Part shown: piece by piece, positions 31,559 to 38,478 of the stretch | How the letters are laid out: the number at the start of each line of letters is the position of its first letter | Position numbering within the stretch: the stretch's first letter is position 1 | Assembly: GCF_019800005.1 (NCBI RefSeq) | Contig: NZ_JABGCL010000034.1 | Span: forward strand, 1 to 40,311 | DNA: 40,311 nucleotides | Direction of reading: 5' to 3' | Source: Geminicoccus harenae | Lineage (GTDB): Bacteria > Pseudomonadota > Alphaproteobacteria > Geminicoccales > Geminicoccaceae | Position numbers and translations under genes: made by a program | Notes under the pieces: model-generated | What the model saw: the letters and a program-made list of their open reading frames with translations, nothing else | Told to the model about the DNA's origin: nothing | The model's database searches: none

Positions 31559-32641
31559 TCAGGGCCGCGGCCGACCTCCGCCCTCGCGGCGCAGCCGCAT
31601 CACGGTGGCGATGACCTGGGCCACCGCCTGATAGTGCTCCACCGGGATCGGCCGGCCGACCTCGCCGATGGCGTGCAGTGCCCGGGCCAGCGGCGGGTTC
31701 TCCATGATCGGCACGCCGTGCTCGGTGGCGGCCTTGCGGATGATCGCGGCCAGATGGTCCGCGCCCTTGGCCACCACCAGAGGGGCCGCATGCTCGCCCT
31801 GCTCGTAGCGCAGCGCCACCGCGTAATGGGTCGGGTTGGTGATCACCACGGTGGCCTTGGGCACGTCCTGGAGCATGCGCTGCCGCGCCCGGGCCATCCG
31901 GATCTGGCGCAGGCGCTGCTTGATCACCGGGTCGCCCTCGCCCTGCTTCATCTCGTCCTTCAGCTCCTGGCGCGACATGCGCATCTGCCGGCGAAAGCGC
32001 AGGCGCTGCCAGAACAGGTCGATCACGGCGAACCCGGCGGCGGTAACGGCGCAGACCAGCGCCACCCTTCCCACCAGCCGCGCCATCTCGCGGCCGATCG
32101 CACTCGTCTCCAGGCCGACCGTGGCCACCACACCGGGCAGTTCGTCCCGCAGCTGCAGCCAGCAGACCGTGCCGATCGCCGTGACCTTGAGGGCGTTCTT
32201 GGCGAACTCCAGCAAGCCCGCCCCGCCGAACATCCGGGTGAGGCCCGCCTTCGGCGACAGGCGCTCGGCCTTGGGGCGCAGGTTCTCCCGGCTCCAGAGC
32301 AGGCCCTGCTGGCCGACCGTGGCCAGCACCGCCGCCAGGAGGAGGCTGCCGGCCGGGACTGCCGCCACGGCGACCAGGGCCAGCGCCGTGCCGGCCAGCC
32401 GGCCGCGGATCGCCTCGGCATCCCCCATGGGGGCAGCGGCATGCTCCAGGTACCAGCGCAGCGCCGCCAGCGTGTCCGTGGCGAGCCTGGGCAGGGCCAG
32501 CACCAGCAGGCCCGTGGCCATCGCCAGCATCAGAGCGTGGCCGACATCGCGGGACAGCGGCACTTGGCCCTTGGTGCGGGCGTCGTCCAGCCGTTTTTGG
32601 GAAGGCTCCTCGGTCTTGTCGTCGTCCTTCTCCTCGGCCAT
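31559..32641 (-). CDS. flhB: Flagellar export gate protein FlhB
   Basis: A 360-residue protein of the flagellar type III export apparatus that controls the switch from rod/hook to filament export. It has the charged N-terminus (DKTEEPSQKRLDDARTKGQV), four membrane spans, and the cytoplasmic self-cleaving site NPTH at residues 269-272 in VVITNPTHYAVALRY. Length is normal. It is the last gene of the flgB-flgC-fliE-fliQ-fliR-flhB operon, six bases after fliR. Confidence 0.95.
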   Translation of the reverse strand: MAEEKDDDKTEEPSQKRLDDARTKGQVPLSRDVGHALMLAMATGLLVLALPRLATDTLAALRWYLEHAAAPMGDAEAIRGRLAGTALALVAVAAVPAGSLLLAAVLATVGQQGLLWSRENLRPKAERLSPKAGLTRMFGGAGLLEFAKNALKVTAIGTVCWLQLRDELPGVVATVGLETSAIGREMARLVGRVALVCAVTAAGFAVIDLFWQRLRFRRQMRMSRQELKDEMKQGEGDPVIKQRLRQIRMARARQRMLQDVPKATVVITNPTHYAVALRYEQGEHAAPLVVAKGADHLAAIIRKAATEHGVPIMENPPLARALHAIGEVGRPIPVEHYQAVAQVIATVMRLRREGGGRPRP

Positions 32642-32647
32642 GCGCCC

Positions 32648-33433
32648 TCAGATGCTCCCGAGCAGGTCGGTCCAGGCGGACGCCAGGACGCGCAGGACGA
32701 GGGTGCCGGCCGAGCCCAGGGCCATGGCCAGGACGAGCAGGCCGGCCGCGATCTGCAAAGGTGCGGCGACGAACAGCACCTGCAGGGTCGGCATCATCCG
32801 GTTCATCACGCCCAGCACCACGTTCAGCAGGAGGGCCACCGCCATCACCGGCCCGGCCACGCGGAAGGCCAGGTCGAAGGCCTGGCTGCCGGCACGGGTC
32901 ATCGCCTCCGCCAGCTCCGCGGGTGCCGCCAGGCTGCCGAACGGGAACACCGCATAGCTGCGCGCGAGCCCGGCCAGGAGGAGATGATGGGCATCGCTCG
33001 CGAACATCAGGGTCAGGACGGCCGTGGAGAGCAGGGTGGCGGGGATGGTCGACTGCGCCGCCTCGTTCGGATCGAACATGGAGGCGACCTGCAATCCTGC
33101 ATGCATGGCGATCAGGCCGCCGGCGATGTGCAGGGCGGCGAACAGGGAGCGGACCAGCAGGCCGAGGAAGGCGCCGGTCGCGAGCTCGGCGGCGAGCGGC
33201 AGGAACATCCCCGCCGGGTCGACCGCCGGCGGCGCCACCACGCCCGAGGCCGGCACCAGGACGAAGGCGGTGACGAGCGCCAGGACCAGGCGGCCGCGCA
33301 TGGTGAGCCAGGGCTCGCCGAACATCGGCAGGATCATCATCGCCGTGCCGATCCTGGCGAACACCAGGAAGCAGGCGAGCAGCTCCTGGACGATCGGGAC
33401 GGCGAGCGGCAGGGCGGACGGCAGGGCCGGCAC
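32648..33433 (-). CDS. fliR: Flagellar export gate protein FliR
   Basis: A 261-residue integral membrane protein of the export gate. It has about six spans, with ACFLVFARIGTAMMILPMFGEPWL near the start, GGLIAMHAGLQVASMFDPN in the middle and LLLNVVLGVMNRMMPTLQVLFVAAPLQI later, all typical of FliR. It partners FliQ and FliP; fliP is not in the window. It lies three bases after fliQ and before flhB. Confidence 0.94.
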   Translation of the reverse strand: MPALPSALPLAVPIVQELLACFLVFARIGTAMMILPMFGEPWLTMRGRLVLALVTAFVLVPASGVVAPPAVDPAGMFLPLAAELATGAFLGLLVRSLFAALHIAGGLIAMHAGLQVASMFDPNEAAQSTIPATLLSTAVLTLMFASDAHHLLLAGLARSYAVFPFGSLAAPAELAEAMTRAGSQAFDLAFRVAGPVMAVALLLNVVLGVMNRMMPTLQVLFVAAPLQIAAGLLVLAMALGSAGTLVLRVLASAWTDLLGSI

Positions 33434-33436
33434 GGT

Positions 33437-33709
33437 TCAGCCGAGCCCGGCCTGGACGATGCGCCCGAACAGTTCCTCGGTGAATGCGCGCAGCTCGCCC
33501 AGCATGAACGGCAGCGCCAGCACCAGGGCGATGGACATCGCGACCACCTTCGGCACGAAGGACAGGGTCATCTCCTGGATCTGGGTCAGCGCCTGGAACA
33601 GGGACACGGCGAGGCCCACTGTCAGGGCTGTCATCATCAAGGGCCCGCCGATCCGGATCGTCAGCCAGATCGCGGCGCGCACCAGGTCCAGGACCTGCTC
33701 GGGCGTCAC
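33437..33709 (-). CDS. fliQ: Flagellar export gate protein FliQ
   Basis: A 90-residue two-span membrane protein. MTPEQVLDLVRAAIWLTIRI and GLAVSLFQALTQIQEMTLSF are diagnostic, and the length is standard. Its start overlaps the fliE stop by four bases, implying coupled translation. It forms the export gate with FliP and FliR. Confidence 0.95.
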   Translation of the reverse strand: MTPEQVLDLVRAAIWLTIRIGGPLMMTALTVGLAVSLFQALTQIQEMTLSFVPKVVAMSIALVLALPFMLGELRAFTEELFGRIVQAGLG

Positions 33710-34026
33710 ATCGGCATCCGCATGATTTCCTGGTACGCCGCGACGACGCGGTCGCGGACCGCTGTCACGGTGGACAGGTTCAGCTCGGCCGCGGTGACCG
33801 CTTCCACCACCTGCTGCAGGTCGGCCTTGCCGACCAGCGCATCGGTACTGCGCTGCTCGGCCAGCCGGCCAGCACCGATCGCATCGCTCAGCTGGTGCTT
33901 CACCAGCTCGCCGAAGCTCGCCATCGGCTGGGATGCCTCCGCACCGGCGCCGCCAGGCCCGGCGATGCGCTCCAGCGCCTTGCGATAGGCGGCGGCCGCA
34001 GCCTTGGGGCCGACTTCGATGCTCAT
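33706..34026 (-). CDS. fliE: Flagellar MS-ring/rod junction protein FliE
   Basis: A 106-residue protein with FliE features. The middle has SFGELVKHQLSDAIGAGRLAEQ and the C-terminus has LQQVVEAVTAAELNLSTVTAVRDRVVAAYQEIMRM. This last helix is the conserved part linking the rod to the MS ring and export gate. It overlaps fliQ and follows flgC after a 53-base gap. Confidence 0.92.
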   Translation of the reverse strand: MSIEVGPKAAAAAYRKALERIAGPGGAGAEASQPMASFGELVKHQLSDAIGAGRLAEQRSTDALVGKADLQQVVEAVTAAELNLSTVTAVRDRVVAAYQEIMRMPM

Positions 34027-34079
34027 GCTGGTTCTCCGGAGCGGGACGGGTAGAGGGATCTGGGTGGCTTGACTGAAGG

Positions 34080-34487
34080 TCAGCGCAGCAGGTCGATGGT
34101 CCGCTGCAGCATCTTCTTGCTGACCTCGAAGGCGTTCAGGTTGGCCTCGTAGGACCGCTGCGCCTCGCGCATGTCCATCATCTCGACGAGCGGCTGGACG
34201 TTGGGCAGCTGCACATAGCCATCGGCATCGGCGGCCGGGTGGCCCGGCCGGTGCTCGGTGCGGAAGGCGGAAGGGTCGGTGCCGTAGCGGCGCACCTGGA
34301 CCAGGTCCTGCTGCTGGGCGCGGTCATAGACCTCGCCGAACGAGATGGTCTTGCGCCGGTAGGGCTCGCCGCCGGGCCGGGTCGCGGTGGAATCGGCGTT
34401 CGCCAGGTTCTCCGCGGTGACCCGCATGCGCGAGCTCTGCACCTTCATGCCGGCACCGGCGATGGCGAGCGAGCTTTCGAGGTCCAT
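34080..34487 (-). CDS. flgC: Flagellar proximal rod protein FlgC
   Basis: A 135-residue rod protein with the usual motifs at both ends: VTAENLANADSTATRPGGEPYRRK near the N-terminus and MMDMREAQRSYEANLNAFEVSKKMLQRTIDLL at the C-terminus, which form the coiled coil of axial proteins. The ATG at 34487 matches the family; the frame upstream overlaps flgB and is not part of the protein. It is exported by the flagellar apparatus and stacks on FlgB and FliE. Confidence 0.94.
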   Translation of the reverse strand: MDLESSLAIAGAGMKVQSSRMRVTAENLANADSTATRPGGEPYRRKTISFGEVYDRAQQQDLVQVRRYGTDPSAFRTEHRPGHPAADADGYVQLPNVQPLVEMMDMREAQRSYEANLNAFEVSKKMLQRTIDLLR

Positions 34488-34501
34488 GGGCCTTCTCCGG
34501 A

Positions 34502-34921
34502 TCAGCCGTGGCCGCTGCCGACGGCGGTGCGCCACATCTGCACGTATTTGCGGTAAAGGTCGGTGCCGAGCTGGTGGTCGAGCTGGGCATGGGCCATCTG
34601 CTCGGCCTGCTCCTCCAGCACCACGGCATTGCCGGACGGCGCCACCTCCCAGCCATTGGCGGTGCGCGGCCGGGCATCGTTCGGCGGGGTGTGGCGCGTG
34701 GGCGCCAGATGGGCCGGATCGGTCGCATCCAGGCGCACCGGCGCCACCGGCCGGGCCGGACGGGCTACCGTGCGGCGGAACTCGTCCTCCGCCAGGTCCT
34801 GCGGCCTGAAACCGGGTGTGTCGGCATTGGCGATGTTGCGGGCCAGCACGGTCTGCCGGTCGCCCAGCCATGACTGGCGGGCGGAAAGCAGGCCGAACAA
34901 CCGGGAATTGACCGCAACCAT
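34502..34921 (-). CDS. flgB: Flagellar proximal rod protein FlgB
   Basis: A 139-residue rod protein. RQTVLARNIANADTPGFRPQDL is the canonical axial-protein motif near the N-terminus, and the C-terminus ends AQLDHQLGTDLYRKYVQMWRTAVG. It is the first gene of the minus-strand flagellar operon, 14 bases before flgC, and is divergent from csrA across a 108-base gap that must hold the operon promoter. Confidence 0.93.
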   Translation of the reverse strand: MVAVNSRLFGLLSARQSWLGDRQTVLARNIANADTPGFRPQDLAEDEFRRTVARPARPVAPVRLDATDPAHLAPTRHTPPNDARPRTANGWEVAPSGNAVVLEEQAEQMAHAQLDHQLGTDLYRKYVQMWRTAVGSGHG

Positions 34922-34980
34922 GGCCGACTGCTCCGCTCCAGCCGGCCATTCCCGGCCGGCGACGGTTGCAGCCTAACGCC

Positions 34981-34992
34981 GTTAAGGTTAAC
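34981..34992. promoter_or_regulatory. GTTAAGGTTAAC element between flgB and csrA
   Basis: The flagellar operon and csrA diverge across an AT-rich patch with GTTAA-GG-TTAAC, a near-symmetrical element followed by AAATCG. CtrA, the alphaproteobacterial regulator of flagellar operons, binds TTAA-N7-TTAA or TTAACCAT half-sites. The spacing here (two bases) does not fit the full site, but the second half, TTAACAAAT, resembles a half-site. This is a weak candidate. A GCCGG/CCGGC hairpin lies just before it (about 34941-34960). Confidence 0.28.
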
Positions 34993-35029
34993 AAATCGTT
35001 GTGTTATCACCACGACGTTGGCGGGGCCG

Positions 35030-35266
35030 ATGCTCTATCTCACGCGCCGCCAGGGCGAGGCGGTGATCATCAACAATGCGATCGAGGTGCGGGTGGTCGA
35101 GCTGAAGGGCCGGACGGTCAAGCTGGGCTTCAGCTTCCCGCCCGATGCCAGCGTGCTGCGTGAGGAAGTCTTCCTGCAGATCAAGCAGGCGAACGAGCAG
35201 GCGGCCGCCGACCCCGCCAGCCTGCAGGACCTCGCCAAGGCAGCCGAGCCCGAGGCGCCCCGTTGA
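35030..35266 (+). CDS. csrA: Carbon storage regulator CsrA
   Basis: A 78-residue RNA-binding regulator. The first 50 residues follow CsrA (MLYLTRRQGEAVIINNAIEV through GFSFPPDASVLREEV), keeping Leu4-Thr5-Arg6 and Arg44, the residues that contact GGA in target RNA loops. The C-terminal tail is Ala/Glu/Pro-rich and somewhat long. CsrA controls translation of metabolic and flagellar messages as a dimer. It is divergent from the flagellar operon, a common location. The partner FliW is not present here. A TTG at 35018 in frame is possible, but the ATG gives the exact family start. The stop overlaps the purE start. Confidence 0.92.
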   Translation: MLYLTRRQGEAVIINNAIEVRVVELKGRTVKLGFSFPPDASVLREEVFLQIKQANEQAAADPASLQDLAKAAEPEAPR

Positions 35267-35781
35267 GCGCAGGCGATCATCCGGAACTCGCGGCCGAGGA
35301 CGCCGCACAAGTCGCCGTGGTCATGGGCAGCCGGTCGGACTGGGCGACGATGCGCCATGCCTGCGAGGTCCTGAAGCGGCTGGAGATCCCGCATCTTGCA
35401 CGGGTGGTCTCGGCGCATCGCACGCCGGAGCGCCTGTTCGCGTTCGCCAAAGAGGCGCGCGGCCAAGGGATCCGGGTGATCGTCGCCGGTGCCGGCGGTG
35501 CCGCGCACCTTCCAGGCATGATCGCCTCGCTGACGCCGCTGCCGGTCCTGGGCGTGCCGGTGCAGACGGCAGCGCTCGGCGGTGTGGACAGCGCGCTGTC
35601 GATCCTGCAGATGCCGGGGGGCGTGCCGGTCGGCACGCTCGCGATCGGCAAGGCCGGCGCGATCAATGCCGGCCTGCTCGCGGCCTCGATCCTGGCGCTG
35701 AACGATCCCGCCCTGGCCCAGCGGCTGGATGGGTGGCGGGCCGAGCAGACCGCCACGGTGCCGGACAGCGTCGAGGACTGA
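35263..35781 (+). CDS. purE: N5-carboxyaminoimidazole ribonucleotide mutase PurE
   Basis: A 172-residue enzyme of purine synthesis that converts N5-CAIR to CAIR. Conserved parts are VVMGSRSDWATM, VSAHRTPERLFAFA and GAGGAAHLPGMIASLT, which form the active site, and LGVPVQTAALGGVDSALSILQMPGGVPV. The N-terminus has about 16 extra residues before the first strand. The likely start is a TTG at 35263 that overlaps the csrA stop as TTGA, so translation may be coupled to csrA. purK follows 24 bases later. Confidence 0.92.
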   Translation: MSAGDHPELAAEDAAQVAVVMGSRSDWATMRHACEVLKRLEIPHLARVVSAHRTPERLFAFAKEARGQGIRVIVAGAGGAAHLPGMIASLTPLPVLGVPVQTAALGGVDSALSILQMPGGVPVGTLAIGKAGAINAGLLAASILALNDPALAQRLDGWRAEQTATVPDSVED

Positions 35782-35805
35782 AACCTCCGCCACGGACCTT
35801 GCCAC

Positions 35806-36915
35806 GTGCCCATCATCCCGCCCGGCTCCACCATCGGCATTCTCGGCGGCGGCCAGCTCGGCCGGATGACCGCGCTCGCTGCGGCCAGGCTCGGCTATCA
35901 CTGCCACATCTTCGCCCCCGACGCCGAGGCGCCGGCGGCCCTGGTCTCGGCAGCCTGTACCAGGGCGGCCTTCGACGACCACGAGGCGCTCGACCGGTTC
36001 GCCGACGCGGTCGACGTCGTGACCCTGGAGTGGGAGAACGTGCCGACCGCCGCGGTAGAGCGCCTGGCCGGGCGAGTGCCGGTCCGGCCGGGTGCCGCAG
36101 CGCTGGCGATCTGCCAGGAGCGGGTGGCGGAAAAGCGCTTCGTCCAGGGCCTGGGCATCGAGGTCACGCCGTTCGCCGCGGTCGGCAACGCTGCCGAACT
36201 GGAACGAGCCGTGACCGAGATCGGCCTGCCGGCCGTGCTCAAGACCACGCGGCTCGGCTATGACGGCAAGGGCCAGACCGCCCTGCGCGGCCAGGTGGAC
36301 CTGGAGGGCGCCCTCGAGCGGATCGGCGGCGGCCCGGCCATCCTGGAGGCATTCGTCGGTTTCGACTTCGAGCTCTCGGTGGTGACCGCCCGCGGTACGG
36401 ACGGTGCCCAAGCGAGCTTCGATCCGGTCGAGAACCGCCATGCCGACCATGTCCTGGCGCTGACCCTGGCACCTGCCCAGTTGAGCGCCGCCCAGCGCGA
36501 CCAGGCGATCACAATCGCGGAGCAGATCGCCCAGGCGCTGGATCTGGTGGGCGTGCTGGGTGTGGAGATGTTCTGCACCACCGACGGCCGGCTCCTGGTG
36601 AACGAGCTGGCGCCCCGGCCGCACAATTCCGGGCACTGGACGATGGATGCCTGCCGGACCGACCAGTTCGAGCAGCTGGTGCGCGCGGTCTGCGGGCTGC
36701 CGCTGGGCGATCCCGCGCGGCATCACGACGCGATCATGCGCAACCTCCTGGGCGCGGAGGCGGACGAGTGGGCCGCCATCCTGGCGACACCCGGTGACCG
36801 GCTGCATCTCTACGGCAAGGCCCAGGCCAAGCCCGGCCGCAAGATGGGCCACGTCAACCGGCTCTACCCGCTGAACCGCCGGCCGGAGCGGCTGGAGGAC
36901 GGCGGGGCTGGCTAA
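35806..36915 (+). CDS. purK: N5-carboxyaminoimidazole ribonucleotide synthase PurK
   Basis: A 369-residue ATP-grasp enzyme that carboxylates AIR with ATP and bicarbonate. The N-terminus has STIGILGGGQLGRMTALAAARLGY; the middle has VLKTTRLGYDGKGQ (ATP-binding lysine loop). The C-terminal part has LLVNELAPRPHNSGHWTMDAC, the conserved metal and substrate end of the ATP-grasp fold. The start is a GTG at 35806 (MPIIPPGSTIG). It acts just before PurE in the pathway and is co-transcribed with it. Confidence 0.94.
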   Translation: MPIIPPGSTIGILGGGQLGRMTALAAARLGYHCHIFAPDAEAPAALVSAACTRAAFDDHEALDRFADAVDVVTLEWENVPTAAVERLAGRVPVRPGAAALAICQERVAEKRFVQGLGIEVTPFAAVGNAAELERAVTEIGLPAVLKTTRLGYDGKGQTALRGQVDLEGALERIGGGPAILEAFVGFDFELSVVTARGTDGAQASFDPVENRHADHVLALTLAPAQLSAAQRDQAITIAEQIAQALDLVGVLGVEMFCTTDGRLLVNELAPRPHNSGHWTMDACRTDQFEQLVRAVCGLPLGDPARHHDAIMRNLLGAEADEWAAILATPGDRLHLYGKAQAKPGRKMGHVNRLYPLNRRPERLEDGGAG

Positions 36916-36931
36916 AGCAGCCGGCCGCCGG

Positions 36932-37141
36932 TCAGGCGATGATGTCGGGGATCCGCTCGGTTGCCATGGTGCTGATGCGGTCCTTCAGCATCAGCTTGCG
37001 CTTCTTCAGCCGCTGCAGATGCAGCTGATCGGCCGAGCCTTCGGCGGCGAGCTGCCGGATCAGATCGTCCAGGGCACGATGCGCGGCGCGCAGCCCTTCC
37101 AGCTCGGTATCGATCTCGCGCCTGTCGATTTCCTGGGCCAT
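36932..37141 (-). CDS. DUF465 (YdcH) small coiled protein
   Basis: A 69-residue protein almost entirely of DUF465: EIDTELEGLRAAHRALDDLI, then LQRLKKRKLMLKDRIS. The Lys/Arg-rich second helix with L-K-x-x-K-L-x-L-K-D is the family mark. DUF465 proteins are small coiled coils of unknown role, very common in alphaproteobacteria. The start is the ATG at 37141, or a GTG at 37156 adding five residues. It converges with purK and diverges from the phosphofructokinase gene. Confidence 0.82.
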   Translation of the reverse strand: MAQEIDRREIDTELEGLRAAHRALDDLIRQLAAEGSADQLHLQRLKKRKLMLKDRISTMATERIPDIIA

Positions 37142-37242
37142 CGTCCGATCGATCACTCCCCGCTGCAGCCGTTCGGACTATACCAGCTCCCGAAGGCGTA
37201 CGCAGCTTGGCAGGCGGCATGCCTGCCGGACGGGAGGATGGA

Positions 37243-38319
37243 ATGAGGTTGGGGGTGCTCACCAGCGGCGGCGACTGCGCCGGGCTCAACGCCGTGATCC
37301 GGGCGGTGATGCTGCGCGCGGTCTATGGCCATGGGATGGAGCTGTACGGCATCCACGAAGCGACCCATGGCCTCCTGCGCCGCCCGGTGACCGCGACCCG
37401 GCTGACCTCGGACACGACCCGGGGCATCCTCCATCTGGGCGGCACGATCCTAGGCACCACCAATCGCGGCAACCCGTTCGCCTATCCGGTCGAGGGCGGC
37501 GGCACGATCGACCGTTCGGCGGAGATCATCCAGGGCTATCACGAGCTGGGCCTGGATGCGCTGATCGGGATCGGCGGCGACGGCAGCCTCGCCATCCTGC
37601 GCAAGCTGGCTCTGGCCGGCGGCTGGAACCTGGTGGGTGTGCCCAAGACGATCGACAACGACGTGGACCTGACCGAGCACGCGGTCGGCCATTCCACCGC
37701 GGTCGAGATCGCGACCGAGGCGGTCGACCGGCTGCACGTGACCGCGGCCAGCCACAACCGGGTGATGGTGCTGGAGGTGATGGGTCGTGATGCCGGCTAT
37801 ATCGCGCTCTCGGCCGGGATCGCGGGTGGTGCCGACGTCGTGCTGATCCCCGAGATCCCGTACCGGATCGAATCGGTCTGCGCCAAGATCGAGGAGCGGC
37901 GGCGGATCGGCCGCAACTTCTCGCTGATCGTGGTGGCGGAATCGGTGAAGTCGCCGGAAGGGATGGTGCGGACGGTCACCGATGCGCATGGCCAGAGCCG
38001 CTATGGCGGGATCGGCCGGGTGATCGCCGAGGAGGTGGCCAAGCGCACCGGCGCGGAAAGCCGGGTGACCGTGCTGGGCCATGTCCAGCGCGGCGGCTCG
38101 CCCACCCCGCTCGACCGGGTGGTCGCCTCCGCGTTCGGCGTGGCCGCCGTCGACCTGGTGGCCAAGGGCGAGTTCGACCGGATGGTCGCCTGGCAGGACC
38201 GCAAGGTCGTGGCGGTGCCGCTGGCCAAGGCCACTGCCGGCACCCGGGCGGTCGACCTGAACGACACGCTGCTGCACACCGCGCGCGGGCTCGGCATCTC
38301 GTTCGGCGAGCCGGGCTGA
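37243..38319 (+). CDS. pfkA: 6-phosphofructokinase, mixed-substrate group III type
   Basis: A 358-residue PfkA-family enzyme phosphorylating fructose 6-phosphate. It has the start GVLTSGGDCAGLNAVIR, IGIGGDGSL (111-114 GGDG), VGVPKTIDNDVDLTEHAVGH (Lys135), and the sugar-phosphate site VMVLEVMGRDAGYIAL. In this family Gly at the GGDG position marks ATP enzymes and Lys in PKTIDND marks PPi enzymes; this protein has both, the pattern of the group III mixed type. The phosphoryl donor is thus uncertain. The ATG at 37243 has GGGAGG five bases before it. It stands alone, divergent from the DUF465 gene. Confidence 0.9.
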   Translation: MRLGVLTSGGDCAGLNAVIRAVMLRAVYGHGMELYGIHEATHGLLRRPVTATRLTSDTTRGILHLGGTILGTTNRGNPFAYPVEGGGTIDRSAEIIQGYHELGLDALIGIGGDGSLAILRKLALAGGWNLVGVPKTIDNDVDLTEHAVGHSTAVEIATEAVDRLHVTAASHNRVMVLEVMGRDAGYIALSAGIAGGADVVLIPEIPYRIESVCAKIEERRRIGRNFSLIVVAESVKSPEGMVRTVTDAHGQSRYGGIGRVIAEEVAKRTGAESRVTVLGHVQRGGSPTPLDRVVASAFGVAAVDLVAKGEFDRMVAWQDRKVVAVPLAKATAGTRAVDLNDTLLHTARGLGISFGEPG

Positions 38320-38478
38320 TCGACAGGAAGCGATCAGGCCGCCGGCTCGCCCGGCGCCATGCTCGGGCGGCCGCCGAGCAGTAGCCAGCCTCGCCTGCTG
38401 GCCCTGCTCACCGCGCGGCCAGACGCGGGTACGAGTGAACCACGCGGCGAGCTGCGCCGGCGAATGGCCCCGCAACCG

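Noticed and set aside
31490..33988. An 832-codon open frame on the plus strand
   Set aside because: It is antisense to flhB, fliR and fliQ, with His/Gln/Arg/Gly-rich shadow composition. High GC keeps the opposite strand open.
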